Source: Pararhizobium sp. YC-54
GTDB lineage: Bacteria > Pseudomonadota > Alphaproteobacteria > Rhizobiales > Rhizobiaceae
NCBI RefSeq assembly: GCF_025847205.1
Contig: NZ_JAOYTH010000011.1
Span: 124,001-188,000 of the forward strand
DNA: 64,000 bases
Direction: 5' to 3'
Both the position numbers and the translations under genes were made by a program. Numbering within the stretch: the first letter of the stretch is position 1; each line of letters begins with the position of its first letter. Shown here piece after piece: positions 26,034 to 35,049 of the stretch. Below the pieces are notes generated by a model, which saw only the letters and a list, made by a program, of their open reading frames with translations, searched no databases and was not told the DNA's origin.

Positions 26034-26525
26034 TCAGGCGGCGTCGATCAGCGCCGCCAGCGTCTCAATCTCCTTATCGGAAAAGACGCGGATACCCTTG
26101 GCCCGGAGCAGCGCGGCCGTCACGCCCTCGCCTTGTAGGCGGCTGCCGGTGAAGCTGCCATCATAGATGAAACCCGAGCCGCAGGACGGGCTGCCATCGA
26201 TCAACAGCGCGTAGGCGCAGCCGGTTTCGCGCGCCAGCGCCAGCGCGTTTTCGGCGGCCTTGCGAAACTCCTCCGTCACATCGCCGCCCTTGCTTTCCAG
26301 CACGCGCGCAGCGCCGGACAGGACGCCGGCACCGGTTTTTCCCGGTTCGATCTCCGCCGGCAGTCGCGGCACCGGCATGCCGGCCGACATTTCCGGACAG
26401 ATCGTCACCAGCCGCCCCTCCTCGCGCCAGCGGTCGAGGGCCGGATGCACAAGCGGCTTGGCCTGTCCATCATAGCGGACGGCATGGCCCATGAGACAGG
26501 CACTGACGAGGATTTTGACGGTCAT
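26034..26525 (-). CDS. DUF523 family protein
   Basis: A 163-residue soluble protein starting MTVKILVSACLMGHAVRYDG at 26525; the open frame extends seven residues upstream without support. The family motifs are LVSACLxG with VRYDG, ICPEMSAGMPVPR, and DGSPSCGSGFIYDG. The conserved cysteines in those three segments (SACL, ICPE, PSCG) suggest a metal or Fe-S site. Function is not established; the fold has been noted next to CGL-type and sulfur-handling genes in other organisms. The gene lies downstream of, and is read with, the toxin-antitoxin fusion (about 100 bp gap), but no functional link is evident. Confidence 0.85.
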   Translation of the reverse strand: MTVKILVSACLMGHAVRYDGQAKPLVHPALDRWREEGRLVTICPEMSAGMPVPRLPAEIEPGKTGAGVLSGAARVLESKGGDVTEEFRKAAENALALARETGCAYALLIDGSPSCGSGFIYDGSFTGSRLQGEGVTAALLRAKGIRVFSDKEIETLAALIDAA

Positions 26526-26624
26526 GGGTTTTGGATAACGCTCCATGTCAGTTTTCCAGGGTACCGTCTGGCGGATGGAAGCATTCGCCGCTCACGCTGC
26601 CCCAGCAATCAACGGAAAACCGCG

Positions 26625-27260
26625 TTACGCAGCCGCGACGGCGAGATGGACGCCGGTTTCTTCCTGAAGCTGGCTGATCACATGAAACAGGTTTTCCGCG
26701 CGCGGGTTTCCCTTCGGTCCGAACATCCGCATCAGGCTTTTGGCGGGCGTTCCTACCTTCTCGGCAAGCCGTTCGAAACCCACGGTCGCATTGATGAAAT
26801 CCCGCAGAACCGCCTTACCGGTTTCCACATCGCCCGACAGCAGAAGTTCGACAGCATCCGACAGCAGAGCAGCCCTGAAGCTCGCATCATTGCGGGCTCT
26901 TGCCTGAACCGTTGTCTTGAAATCACGCGTCAGTGGCATCTCAGCTTCCTTTGCGGCGTTTGTAGCACGCCAGCGCTCCAGTGCGGTTTCGATGTCGTTT
27001 TGCTGGCGTTTTTTCGTACCGCCGGCCAGGAGAATGACGATCTGCTCGCCATCCCGACCGAAATAGATGCGGTAGCCCGGCCCATAGTCGATGCGATACT
27101 CTAACAAGCCGTGTCCAACGCCCTTGATGTTGGACAAATTGCCTGACGATACGCGCGCCAACGCAATCGTCACTTTCGAGGCGGCTCTCGCTTCGATCGA
27201 CGCGAACCATTCTGCAAAAGGACTTCTGCCCGCCTGATCCAGATATTCAAGGATCTTCAT
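26625..27260 (-). CDS. RelE/Gp49-type toxin fused in frame to its HTH antitoxin
   Basis: A single 211-residue frame contains two proteins that are normally separate. Residues 1 to about 98 are a RelE-like toxin of the phage Gp49/HigB type (MKILEYLDQAGRSPFAEWF, EYRIDYGPGYRIYF, ILLAGGTKKRQQNDI). Residues 108-211 match the antitoxin (MPLTRDFKTTVQARARNDAS, a helix-turn-helix from about 145 with FINATVGFERLAEKVGTP and KSLMRMFG). Between them is a 10-residue linker. The toxin ATG at 27260 has no ribosome site and sits 1 nt from a perfect operator-like inverted repeat. The antitoxin ATG (26939) is preceded by AAAGGAAG with 5-nt spacing, so free antitoxin may also be made. In type II modules the antitoxin represses the operon. 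Whether the fusion is neutralised, active or cleaved is unknown. Confidence 0.85.
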   Translation of the reverse strand: MKILEYLDQAGRSPFAEWFASIEARAASKVTIALARVSSGNLSNIKGVGHGLLEYRIDYGPGYRIYFGRDGEQIVILLAGGTKKRQQNDIETALERWRATNAAKEAEMPLTRDFKTTVQARARNDASFRAALLSDAVELLLSGDVETGKAVLRDFINATVGFERLAEKVGTPAKSLMRMFGPKGNPRAENLFHVISQLQEETGVHLAVAAA

Positions 27261-27261
27261 G

Positions 27262-27293
27262 TGTCAATGGTAACATATACGTCACCATTGACA
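27262..27293 (-). promoter_or_regulatory. Operator-like inverted repeat of the toxin-antitoxin gene
   Basis: TGTCAATGGTRAC (27262-27274) and its inverted copy (27281-27293) are separated by 6 nt, with one mismatch in 13; the central 10 bp of each arm are perfect. It begins 1 nt upstream of the toxin start codon. Position and symmetry fit binding by a dimeric helix-turn-helix antitoxin. It also lies between this gene and the stop of glyS. Confidence 0.7.
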
Positions 27294-27302
27294 AGTATCA
27301 CA

Positions 27303-29612
27303 TCATCCCGAAATCTTCGAGAAATCCGCAACCGTTCCCGTGGCCGCGCGGATCAGGCCGAGCAAAGCGAGGCGATTGGCGCGGATGGCCGGGTCTTCGT
27401 CGTTGACGAGGACATCGGCGAAGAACTGATCGACCGGGCCGCGTAGCTTCGACAGCGCCTCCATCGCGACACGGAAATCTTCACCCACGATGGCAGCACT
27501 TGCCTCGGTAGAGGCTTGCGTCACGGCGGCATAGAGCGCCTTTTCGGCATCGAGCTTCAGGAGCGCCGGATCGACGTTGGCTGCGACCTTGGTACCCTTC
27601 TTTTCCTCGGCGGCCAGAAGCTGCGTGGCGCGCTTGGTACCGGCGAGCAGGTTGAGGCCCTCTTCCGAGGTGATAAAGGCCGTCAGCGCCTCGACGCGGC
27701 GGGCGACCATCAGGAGGTCGTCATTGGCTGCGCCGCCCTCATCCGCCCTTCGGGCACCTTCTCCCCGCTGGGGAGAAGAGGTCTCTACCGCGGCCCCTTG
27801 CTCCCTCTTCTCCCCAGCGGGGAGAAGGTGGCCCGCAGGGCCGGATGAGGGGGACGAAGCCAGGACAGCATCGATCAGGTCATGACGGGCGCCGAGATCG
27901 CGCAGGTAGACTTTGAGGCGGTCATGGAAGAAGGAGAGGAGTTCGGTGGAAACCTCAAACATCACATCGTCAGGGTTACGCGAAAAGACCACATTCTCCG
28001 CAACACTCGACAACCAAATCTCAGGCACGGCCTCAAGCCCAAGTCTTACCTTCCGCTCCAGCAAAATCCGCACAACACCCAATGCCGCACGGCGCAGCGC
28101 ATAGGGGTCCTTCGATCCCGTCGGCTTCTCGTCGATGGCCCAGAAGCCGATCAGCGTATCCAGCTTGTCGGCCAGCGCGACAGTCAGACCGACAGCGTCG
28201 GCAGGCAGGCGGTCGGACGGGCCCTGCGGCTTCCAGTGATCTTCGATCGCGGCGGCGACGGAGGCGTCCTCGCCCTGAAGAGCCGCATATTTGCGGCCCA
28301 TGATGCCTTGCAGTTCCGGGAACTCGCCGACGGCTTCGGTGCGCAGATCCGCCTTTGCGAGTACGACAGCGCGGTCAACCAGCTTCGGATCGGCACCGGT
28401 CACCTTGGCCAGTTCGGCGGCCAGCGCGCGGATGCGCTGGACGCGTTCGCCCTGCGTGCCCAATTTGGCATGGAAGGTGACGTTCAGAGCGTCGAGCTTG
28501 GCCATGCGCTGGTCGAGCGGCTTCTTCAGATCGAGATCGAACTTCTTGGCGGACGCTTCGAGGGTTTCCAGATCCGGCAGGTCGCCCTGGTCGCGGGTCC
28601 AGAAGTGCTTGGCGTCGGAAAGACGGGCGCGCACAACCTTGCCGTTGCCGTGGATGATTTCCTTGCCGCCGTCCTTCGCCTCGATATTGGCGACAAGAAT
28701 GAACTTGTTCGACAGGGTTTCCTCGCCCGGCCGGCGGGTGACGAAACATTTCTGGTTGGTCTTGATGGTCAGCCGGATGATTTCCGACGGGATCGCCAGA
28801 TAGTCTTCCTCAAACGAGCCCATCAGCACCTGCGGCCATTCGACGAGGCCGCAGACTTCTTCGAGCAGCGCCTCGTCCTCGACCAGTTCAAGGCCGCTGG
28901 CAAAGGCGATGTTGGCGGCGTCGGCGGCGATGATCTGCTTGCGGCGCTCGGCATCGAGGATGACCTTGGCCTTTTCCAGTTTCTCAATGTAATCGGCAAA
29001 GCGGCGCACGGTGATTGCCTCGGGCGCATGGAAGCGGTGACCGTAGGTGACGTTCGACGCGGTGATGTCACCGACCGTAAACGGGATGACGTGGGTTTCC
29101 TCGTGTTCCGGACCAAACAGGCAGACGATCGACTGCAGCGGCCGCACCCAGCGAAGCGCGCCCGGCTTGGCCGACGCCGCACCCGAGCGCATCGGATTGC
29201 CCCACGGAAAATTACGGATGATGCCGGGCATCACCTCGGCGATGATCTCTTCGGCCGGGCGGCCGGGCTTGACGATGTGGGCGACATAGAAATCGCCCTT
29301 CTTCGGATCGCTATGGACATGCGCCTGACTGATCGAGGTCAGACCCGCACCGCGCAAAAAGCCTTCGATCGCCTTTTCGTTGGCGTCGGTGCGCGGGCCC
29401 TTGCGCTCTTCGCGGACATCGGCCGAGCGGGTGTTCAGGCCGCGAATATCGAGCGTCAGCCGGCGCGGCGTCCAGTATTCCCTCGCCCCCTCATAGGTCA
29501 GCCCCGCCTCGACCAGCGCATCGGTCAGGAGCTTCTTCAGATCACCGGCAGCCTTGCGCTGCATACGGGCCGGGATTTCCTCGGAGCGGAGTTCAAGCAG
29601 AAGATCGGGCAT
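27303..29612 (-). CDS. glyS: Glycine-tRNA ligase beta subunit, with in-frame repeat insertion
   Basis: Beta subunit of the bacterial alpha2beta2 glycyl-tRNA synthetase; it supplies tRNA binding and makes the enzyme work with the GlyQ catalytic subunit. Starts [21 protein letters not shown]. Typical blocks are [75 protein letters not shown]-type ([16 protein letters not shown]) and [19 protein letters not shown]. It is 769 residues, about 80 more than E. coli GlyS. Part of the excess is a low-complexity block around residues 588-626 ([20 protein letters not shown] and on to [10 protein letters not shown]) encoded by a palindromic repeat inserted in frame. glyQ is 5.4 kb upstream on the same strand. 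Confidence 0.95.
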   Translation of the reverse strand: MPDLLLELRSEEIPARMQRKAAGDLKKLLTDALVEAGLTYEGAREYWTPRRLTLDIRGLNTRSADVREERKGPRTDANEKAIEGFLRGAGLTSISQAHVHSDPKKGDFYVAHIVKPGRPAEEIIAEVMPGIIRNFPWGNPMRSGAASAKPGALRWVRPLQSIVCLFGPEHEETHVIPFTVGDITASNVTYGHRFHAPEAITVRRFADYIEKLEKAKVILDAERRKQIIAADAANIAFASGLELVEDEALLEEVCGLVEWPQVLMGSFEEDYLAIPSEIIRLTIKTNQKCFVTRRPGEETLSNKFILVANIEAKDGGKEIIHGNGKVVRARLSDAKHFWTRDQGDLPDLETLEASAKKFDLDLKKPLDQRMAKLDALNVTFHAKLGTQGERVQRIRALAAELAKVTGADPKLVDRAVVLAKADLRTEAVGEFPELQGIMGRKYAALQGEDASVAAAIEDHWKPQGPSDRLPADAVGLTVALADKLDTLIGFWAIDEKPTGSKDPYALRRAALGVVRILLERKVRLGLEAVPEIWLSSVAENVVFSRNPDDVMFEVSTELLSFFHDRLKVYLRDLGARHDLIDAVLASSPSSGPAGHLLPAGEKREQGAAVETSSPQRGEGARRADEGGAANDDLLMVARRVEALTAFITSEEGLNLLAGTKRATQLLAAEEKKGTKVAANVDPALLKLDAEKALYAAVTQASTEASAAIVGEDFRVAMEALSKLRGPVDQFFADVLVNDEDPAIRANRLALLGLIRAATGTVADFSKISG
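27736..27851. repeat. Palindromic repeat inserted in frame within glyS
   Basis: Arms CCCTCATCCG (27736-27745) and CGGATGAGGG (27842-27851), with long internal complementary blocks (CACCTTCTCCCCGCTGGGGA against TCCCCAGCGGGGAGAAGGTG), make a 116-bp near-palindrome of the rhizobial intergenic type. The glyS frame runs through it without a stop, adding roughly 39 residues rich in Gly, Ala, Glu and Arg. Confidence 0.9.
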
Positions 29613-29623
29613 CAGATTTCTTC

Positions 29624-29677
29624 CTCACCCTCGCCGCGATGGAGAGGGTCGGCACGCGGTGCCGGGGTGGGGTGAAA
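29624..29677. repeat. Short palindromic repeat upstream of glyS
   Basis: A symmetric GC-rich block with hairpin GGCACGCGGTGCC in its centre and CACCC / GGGTG at the ends. It lies 12 bp before the glyS start on the minus strand, in the glyS leader, and resembles another family of rhizobial intergenic repeats. Confidence 0.55.
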
Positions 29678-29745
29678 ATGGCTGGCTTCTGCTAGCAAAA
29701 TTTGCCGTTGCTGCACAATGGCAAAAATGCGGTCCCCTGCCCCAC

Positions 29746-30555
29746 CTATCTCCCGATCGAACGTTCCTGCATCTCTTCGCCAATGAAGCAGTTATACGGG
29801 GGCTTATACTGGACGGGGATCGCTTGCGCCGATGGCGCTCGACGCGTGCTCACCTGCACGCCCGATATTTCTGCGAGAAGCTTGGCCAATATCGCCGGGG
29901 GAAACTGCGAGACATCCGAAACCCTCACGATGAAAGCCCCGGCGCCGCCGATGACGCATTGCTCGTAGTAGGCATCGATGTCCGGGATTGAAGCGGAGTC
30001 CGGCGCTGTGCGCAGCTGGATCGGCAGCCCATTGATAACGATGCCCTGAGCGACCGTGGAATTGCGCGCGACCGGCGCGGGCACGCCCGCGTTGTTGGGC
30101 CCGTCGCCGGAAATGTCGATCACCCGCCGGGTCGCGTTGAAACCGCTCGTCCAGAGGAGTTTTCGGGAAACGGCAAGCGTGTTGGAAATCGAGGTGAAGG
30201 AAATGCGCCGGATCGGCCGCAGGCGCAAAGCCTCCGAAAAGCGCTTCGCACTCGGTTCGTCGTCGATGAGGGTCCATGATAACAACTGAACGGCCGCCCC
30301 ACCCCACTCGACGTAGGTCACCGCTATCCTGCCCAGAGGGCCGCTTCGAATGGCCTCGACAATTTCCGGCCGCCGGAAAGCAGCTACATAGCCCTCTCGC
30401 TGAACACGAAGCTCGTTCACCGCTACGGAATAGGAGACATCGACGGCTATGACAAGCGCGAGATCAACAGAAACCGGCGAGGTTTCGGCGGACGCGCCGC
30501 CGCTCGACAGCAGAAAGGAAGTGACAATCGCCCATCTCGGTAACATCGCCGCCAT
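29746..30555 (-). CDS. DUF1194 (von Willebrand factor A-like) secreted protein
   Basis: About 269 residues from the ATG at 30555 (30546 also possible); a signal peptide (MLPRWAIVTSFLLSSGGASA) precedes a single vWA-like domain. The metal-dependent adhesion site is recognisable: ALVIAVDVSYSVAVNELRVQ (DxSxS), later SFTSISNTLAVSRKLLW (T) and RRVIDISGDGPNNAG (SGDG). This is the pattern of DUF1194, a family of uncertain function common in Rhizobiales. It follows the DUF2207 gene by 52 nt on the same strand, and glyS begins about 130 bp further on, so these genes may share a transcript. Confidence 0.8.
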   Translation of the reverse strand: MAAMLPRWAIVTSFLLSSGGASAETSPVSVDLALVIAVDVSYSVAVNELRVQREGYVAAFRRPEIVEAIRSGPLGRIAVTYVEWGGAAVQLLSWTLIDDEPSAKRFSEALRLRPIRRISFTSISNTLAVSRKLLWTSGFNATRRVIDISGDGPNNAGVPAPVARNSTVAQGIVINGLPIQLRTAPDSASIPDIDAYYEQCVIGGAGAFIVRVSDVSQFPPAILAKLLAEISGVQVSTRRAPSAQAIPVQYKPPYNCFIGEEMQERSIGR

Positions 30556-30607
30556 CCACGGTTTTGACTTCCCGAAATATAGCGCACCGGTGGCCTGTTC
30601 TCGAGAG

Positions 30608-32551
30608 CTACCACCCGCCTCCGCCGCCACCGCCGCCGCCTCCGCCGGAAAAGCCGCCGCCGGTGGAGAAGCCGGAGGATGAGGAGCTGGGTGGCGGGGG
30701 CAGCGATGAGGTCATGGTGCTGGCCATCGAGCCTGCAAAACCGCCCATGCGGTCACCGAAGGAGCCGGCAGCAAAGCTATCGCCGTTGTACCAGGCCGGC
30801 TGGTAGGCAGCCGCACCGGCGGCGGCGGTGGCAAGCCAGCGGTCGAAGGTTTCCGACCACGGTTTTTCGACGCCCAGCGCAACCGCATAGGGCAAAAGCT
30901 TCTCGAAATGCTGCGGCGACATTTCCGGCGCACCGGCCATGTTCATCCGCTCCTTTTCGGCGAGCGTCAGATATTGCCGCAGGCCATCGATGCCATCCAT
31001 CATCTTCGAGCCGATCGGGGTCGGCGCGCCCATCAGATGGAAGAACAGCATGTTGACCAGCACCAGCCCGCCGACGCCGATCAAAAGCGGCACCTGATGC
31101 TCCATCACCGCCATAGTGATGACCACCGCCAGAACGCTGAGTGCAGCGGCGACAACGAAGAAGGTCAGAAAGGCGGCGGCGATCAGCAAGCCGATGCGGG
31201 CAAACAGACTGCCCCGTTTGGTGAACAGCCGGCCGATGGCAAGCGCAAACAGCGAGATGACCACGGACGCGAACACCGGCACAAGCACCAGCACCACCGT
31301 TGCGCCGTCGAGAACGCCAGCAATGAAAATGGCAAGCAGGAACAGGGCAGAAACCACGATACCGCCGACCACATACACGGTGTTGGCATGGTAGTATTTG
31401 TTGCGGTGTTCCTTTTCCATGGCATTGCGGAAATCCGCTCCGGCCTTCTGCACCGCCGGGCCATTGTCCCTGTCGATCGTCAGTTCACCGCCATTGCGCT
31501 GTACCGCCGACAGAATCGCCGCTTCGCCGGCCGGGAACGACGCCGGCTTTGCCTTGTCGGTGCGGGTGATGACCAGCGAATTCTTGAAGTCCTTCAGGAC
31601 GACATAGCCATCGACGGCGAGATTAAGCGCGGCGGCGGAAAGGGCCGTCCAGCCCTGGCCGGAAAACCCCTTGTTGTCGATATAGTTGACCAGCGCCGGG
31701 GAGATATCGTCCGGAGCATCCCAGCGCGGCACGATGACGCCGCGGGCCGGATCGCGGCCGACCTTCAGCCACATGCGCGAATAATAGAGGGCGGCGATCA
31801 CGAAGCCGGTGATAGCCAGGATCGGCGGCAGGTGGTCGTAAAACCACCAGGCCCTTTCCTGCGATACCGAGGGAGGATCGATGCTGCCCTTCGGCATCTT
31901 GACGGCGATGGTCAGCCCCTCGTTCGCTTCAAGACGGCGCGTCGTGGTGAAGACCAGGCGGTCACCATCCTCGAGCGCACGGGCATTCTTGCCGGTCGCC
32001 CCCTGGCGTCCGGTGAAGATATTCAGCGCCTCTGCCTTCACGCCCGCAGGCAAGGCAACCGTGGCAGATGCTTCCTCGATCGGAAACGCCCACGCGTTAC
32101 CCGTCACGTTCCAGTAGAGTTCATCGTGATCGGGAAAGTAGCGGATCTGGCGGGCGGTCTCGTAGGTAAACTGGAACGTATGTTCGCCATCCGGCAGGAA
32201 GACATCCTTGTCGCCGGTATAGATGCGGATACCGCCGCTGATCCCTTCGGTGCGATACGGCTCCGTAGCACCGTCCCGCTCGACGGAGATAAGCTTGAAA
32301 TCAACCTTGACGGCACGACCGTCTGCGTCGGTCACCATCAACGGAAAATCGCGGTAGATGCCGCGCTTGATGCGGCTTCCCTCGACATTGGCGGTGATCG
32401 TTTCGGTCACGGTCAGCACGCCGCTCCTGGCGACGTCGATGGCCGAATTATAGGCGGTGAAAACCTCGTCGGCCCGAACAGGCCCGGCGAAAGCGAACAG
32501 GACGGTCAGGAAGAAGGAGAGCCATCCCAGCGCCGCAAAGACACGTTTCAT
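30608..32551 (-). CDS. DUF2207 predicted membrane protein with poly-glycine tail
   Basis: A 647-residue membrane protein. A signal peptide ([27 protein letters not shown]) leads to an extracytoplasmic beta-rich DUF2207 domain (30-240; [29 protein letters not shown]). A first membrane helix is near 245-262, a soluble DUF2207 core follows, and a pair of long hydrophobic segments lies at about 400-520. The C-terminus ends with a run of about ten glycines and a Trp, preceded by [16 protein letters not shown], as in many members of this family. DUF2207 proteins commonly co-occur with LemA; here lemA lies one gene upstream, separated by aroA. Function is unknown. Confidence 0.85.
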   Translation of the reverse strand: MKRVFAALGWLSFFLTVLFAFAGPVRADEVFTAYNSAIDVARSGVLTVTETITANVEGSRIKRGIYRDFPLMVTDADGRAVKVDFKLISVERDGATEPYRTEGISGGIRIYTGDKDVFLPDGEHTFQFTYETARQIRYFPDHDELYWNVTGNAWAFPIEEASATVALPAGVKAEALNIFTGRQGATGKNARALEDGDRLVFTTTRRLEANEGLTIAVKMPKGSIDPPSVSQERAWWFYDHLPPILAITGFVIAALYYSRMWLKVGRDPARGVIVPRWDAPDDISPALVNYIDNKGFSGQGWTALSAAALNLAVDGYVVLKDFKNSLVITRTDKAKPASFPAGEAAILSAVQRNGGELTIDRDNGPAVQKAGADFRNAMEKEHRNKYYHANTVYVVGGIVVSALFLLAIFIAGVLDGATVVLVLVPVFASVVISLFALAIGRLFTKRGSLFARIGLLIAAAFLTFFVVAAALSVLAVVITMAVMEHQVPLLIGVGGLVLVNMLFFHLMGAPTPIGSKMMDGIDGLRQYLTLAEKERMNMAGAPEMSPQHFEKLLPYAVALGVEKPWSETFDRWLATAAAGAAAYQPAWYNGDSFAAGSFGDRMGGFAGSMASTMTSSLPPPPSSSSSGFSTGGGFSGGGGGGGGGGGW

Positions 32552-32595
32552 GCGATCGATCCCTCTGCGGCCATTTGACCGTATATTCCGTCCGG

Positions 32596-33864
32596 TTAAG
32601 GCCGGTCGCCCTCAAGCCCGACGCCGAGCGAGGCAAGCTCGTCCCAATAGCGCGGATAGGTCTTGGCGACGCAGCCGGGGTCGAGAATGGTGATGCCGTT
32701 GATCTTCAACCCCGCGAGCGCGAAGCTCATGGCAATGCGGTGATCGGCGAACGTGTCGATATCGGCCGGCAGCGTCTGGCCGGCAAGCGCCGGGTCGGAG
32801 GCAACGAGCAGGTCGTCGCCCTCCTCGATGGCGAGACCGGGACGGATGTTCGACAGGCCGGTGGAAAGGGCTCGAATGCGGTCGCATTCCTTGACGCGCA
32901 GGTTCTCGATCCCGACGAAACGCACCGGCGCCTCGTTGAAGGCGGCAAGCACGGCAAGCGTCGGGATCGCGTCCTGCATCTGTGAGCCGTCGATGATGGC
33001 GGGCATATGCGGGAAGCTGGCGATCACGTCATAAGCTTTTGCATCGGGCTGCGAGAAGGATGCTGCCGCAACGCCAAGGTCGATCCGGCCGCCGGTCAAC
33101 ACTTCCGCCGCCCAGAGATAGGTCGCAGCGGAGGCATCGGGCTCGATCAGATAGTCGGTGGCGTGATAGCCGGTCGGGGCCACCTGCCAGATCGACGGGC
33201 TGAGCTGGGTCACCTTAGCACCGAAGGCCTTCATGGCGGCAACCGTGAGATCGATATAGCCGCGCGCGCCGATTTCCTCGCCGGCAAGCTCGATGTTCAC
33301 CGGGCGTGAGGCCCCGGCCGCAGCCATCAGCAGGGCGGAAACATACTGGCTGGAAAGGCCGGCATCGATAGTGACGTGATCCCTGGCAAAATCGCCTGTG
33401 CCGGAAACGGTTACCGGCGGGCATCCGGTTTCGGCTTCCACCGTCACGCCGAGCGAACGCAGCGCCGTCACCAGCGGTGCGATCGGCCGCTTGCGCATAT
33501 GCTGGTCGCCATCGACCACCACCGGGCCATAGACAAGCGCCGCAGCGGCCGTCAGAAAGCGCGTCGCGGTACCGGCATTGCCAAGGAAGAGCGGTTTTTC
33601 AGGCGGCAAAAGCCTGCCGGATCCGGTGACGATGAAGGTCGTATCGTCCGGCTCGGAAATCTCGACGCCCATGGCGCGCAGCGCATCGGCCATGTAGCGG
33701 GTGTCGTCGCTCTTCAGCGCGCCGGTCAGCCGGCTGGTGCCCTTGGCAAGACCAGCCAGAAGCAGCGCCCGGTTGGTGATCGATTTCGAGCCGGGCGGGC
33801 TGACGCGACCCTCAAGCGAATGGCCGGGCGGAAGGATGGTTAGTCTCTGGTCTGCGGCGTTCAT
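32596..33864 (-). CDS. aroA: 3-phosphoshikimate 1-carboxyvinyltransferase (EPSP synthase)
   Basis: Shikimate-pathway enzyme joining shikimate-3-phosphate and PEP. At 422 residues it has [16 protein letters not shown] near 25, [16 protein letters not shown] near 92, [37 protein letters not shown] and [15 protein letters not shown]. The PEP-binding loop has Phe103 where E. coli-type (class I) enzymes have Pro101; the rest of the loop is class I-like rather than the class II CP4 type. Rhizobia usually carry a class II aroA beside cmk/rpsA, so this may be a second copy; only the full genome can tell. It sits between lemA and DUF2207 genes, with a palindromic repeat at its 5' side. Confidence 0.93.
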   Translation of the reverse strand: MNAADQRLTILPPGHSLEGRVSPPGSKSITNRALLLAGLAKGTSRLTGALKSDDTRYMADALRAMGVEISEPDDTTFIVTGSGRLLPPEKPLFLGNAGTATRFLTAAAALVYGPVVVDGDQHMRKRPIAPLVTALRSLGVTVEAETGCPPVTVSGTGDFARDHVTIDAGLSSQYVSALLMAAAGASRPVNIELAGEEIGARGYIDLTVAAMKAFGAKVTQLSPSIWQVAPTGYHATDYLIEPDASAATYLWAAEVLTGGRIDLGVAAASFSQPDAKAYDVIASFPHMPAIIDGSQMQDAIPTLAVLAAFNEAPVRFVGIENLRVKECDRIRALSTGLSNIRPGLAIEEGDDLLVASDPALAGQTLPADIDTFADHRIAMSFALAGLKINGITILDPGCVAKTYPRYWDELASLGVGLEGDRP

Positions 33865-33960
33865 GTTCTCGTCTCTTCATGCCTTCAGCACTGCCCGCCC
33901 GTGGCCGTGCGTGCTCTATCGATTGTGGACAGCCGTCTACGACGGAATGCCGTTTCGGGC

Positions 33961-34016
33961 AAATTTAAAGTGCTACAGCGACCTTTGCGCGTCATGAATG
34001 ACGCGCGGCGCTGCCG
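33961..34016. repeat. Partial copy of the rhizobial ctacagcg palindromic repeat
   Basis: CTACAGCGACCTTTGCG with its inverted partner CGCGCGGCGCTG and the short AAATTTAAAGTG leader match the second half of the copy at 43721-43824. The copy ends 2 bp before the lemA stop codon. The first, TTACTGCATA-type half is missing. The gap 33865-33960 holds nothing else. Confidence 0.75.
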
Positions 34017-34017
34017 G

Positions 34018-34566
34018 TCAAAACTTCACCACCGGCACGGCGCGGTCGGCTTCGTTGGTGATCTCGAAAAAGGCAGCCTTGGCAAAACCGAAGGGGCCGG
34101 CAATGAGGTTTGACGGGAAGCTTTCGACCTTGACGTTGAGGTCGCGGGCGGCACCGTTGTAATAGCGCCGCGCCATCTGCACTTCGCTTTCGATCTCCTC
34201 CAGCGATTGTTGCAGCTCGGAGAAATTCTGGTTGGCCTTGAGGTCCGGATAGGCCTCCGCCAGCGCAAACAGCTTGCCGAGCGCCCGGCTCAGCATGTCT
34301 TCCGCCGCAGCGCGCCCCGCGACATCGCCCAAGGGAACGGCCTGCACCTTGTTTCTGAGTTCGACGACCTGCTCGAGCGTGCCCTTTTCGTGGGCGGCAT
34401 AGCCTTTGACGGTCTCGATCAGGTTGGGGATCAGGTCGGCGCGGCGCTTCAGCTGCACGTCGATGCCGGACCATGCCTCCTCCTTCACCTGCCGTGCCTT
34501 GACCAGGCCGTTATAGATGACAATCAGGTAGAGGATCACGACCGCCGCAATGGCCAGACCAATCAT
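34018..34566 (-). CDS. lemA: LemA family protein
   Basis: A 182-residue membrane-anchored protein starting at 34566, where GGAAGGA lies 6 nt before the ATG (frame open to 34638). One N-terminal helix (IGLAIAAVVILYLIVIYNGL) anchors a long four-helix cytoplasmic or periplasmic domain. The family signature VKEEAWSGIDVQLKRRADLIPNLIETVKG is intact, and the helix around NFSELQQSLEEIESEVQMARRYYN and the FAKAAFFEI end are typical. Function is unclear in bacteria. It is normally paired with a DUF2207 or TPM-domain gene; here DUF2207 follows after aroA. A palindromic repeat directly abuts its stop codon. Confidence 0.88.
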   Translation of the reverse strand: MIGLAIAAVVILYLIVIYNGLVKARQVKEEAWSGIDVQLKRRADLIPNLIETVKGYAAHEKGTLEQVVELRNKVQAVPLGDVAGRAAAEDMLSRALGKLFALAEAYPDLKANQNFSELQQSLEEIESEVQMARRYYNGAARDLNVKVESFPSNLIAGPFGFAKAAFFEITNEADRAVPVVKF

Positions 34567-34768
34567 CAGGGTTCCTTCCGAAGCTCGATTTTGCCGCAGC
34601 TTAAGGATCGAACGCCGCCGTTGAAAGACAAATTTCAACCGCCCGCTTCACCCCGTCACTTTTCCCGTTTCAGCCGCAACAGCGTGTTCCGCCGGGAACC
34701 GCGCGACGGCGGCGCTTGATCGATAGTGGGGCATCAGATCAACGCCGAACCCGCAAAGTACCGCACCC

Positions 34769-34966
34769 ATGAAAACGCTCGCAGCCCTCATTAACGTCAT
34801 CGCCTTTTCGGCCTTGTTTTTTGCCTATGCGAGCGTCGGCACCGTTGAAAAGCCGGCAGGCGTTCGCCGCGCATTGCAGACCTATGCCGGCCAGCTGCCG
34901 ACCGGTGCATTTGCGACCCTAAAGCCGGCCTGGCAGGTCGGCGTCGAGGCGAGTGACCTTATCTGA
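34769..34966 (+). CDS. Small hypothetical protein with N-terminal hydrophobic segment
   Basis: A 65-residue frame whose first 25 residues look like a signal peptide or anchor (MKTLAALINVIAFSALFFAY), followed by a polar region. It lies between the divergently arranged lemA (minus) and the end of glyQ. No clear ribosome site precedes it, so it is only a possible gene; I do not recognise a family. Confidence 0.4.
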   Translation: MKTLAALINVIAFSALFFAYASVGTVEKPAGVRRALQTYAGQLPTGAFATLKPAWQVGVEASDLI

Positions 34967-35049
34967 CGGTTGCTTTCTGCAGCAAGCCGCACCTGGTCTC
35001 GACCGGTTTTACGCTGCGGCCCGCGCGGGCATGGAGCTAAGTTGAACGG

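Noticed and set aside
26939..27260. Separate toxin gene ending before the antitoxin
   Set aside because: No stop codon occurs between the two domains in the given sequence; the fused frame is reported instead.
27736..27851. glyS as a pseudogene because of the repeat
   Set aside because: The reading frame continues through the repeat with no stop and all downstream motifs are in frame.
27882..29675. 597-codon open frame on the plus strand opposite glyS
   Set aside because: Antisense shadow of glyS; no motif, no ribosome site.
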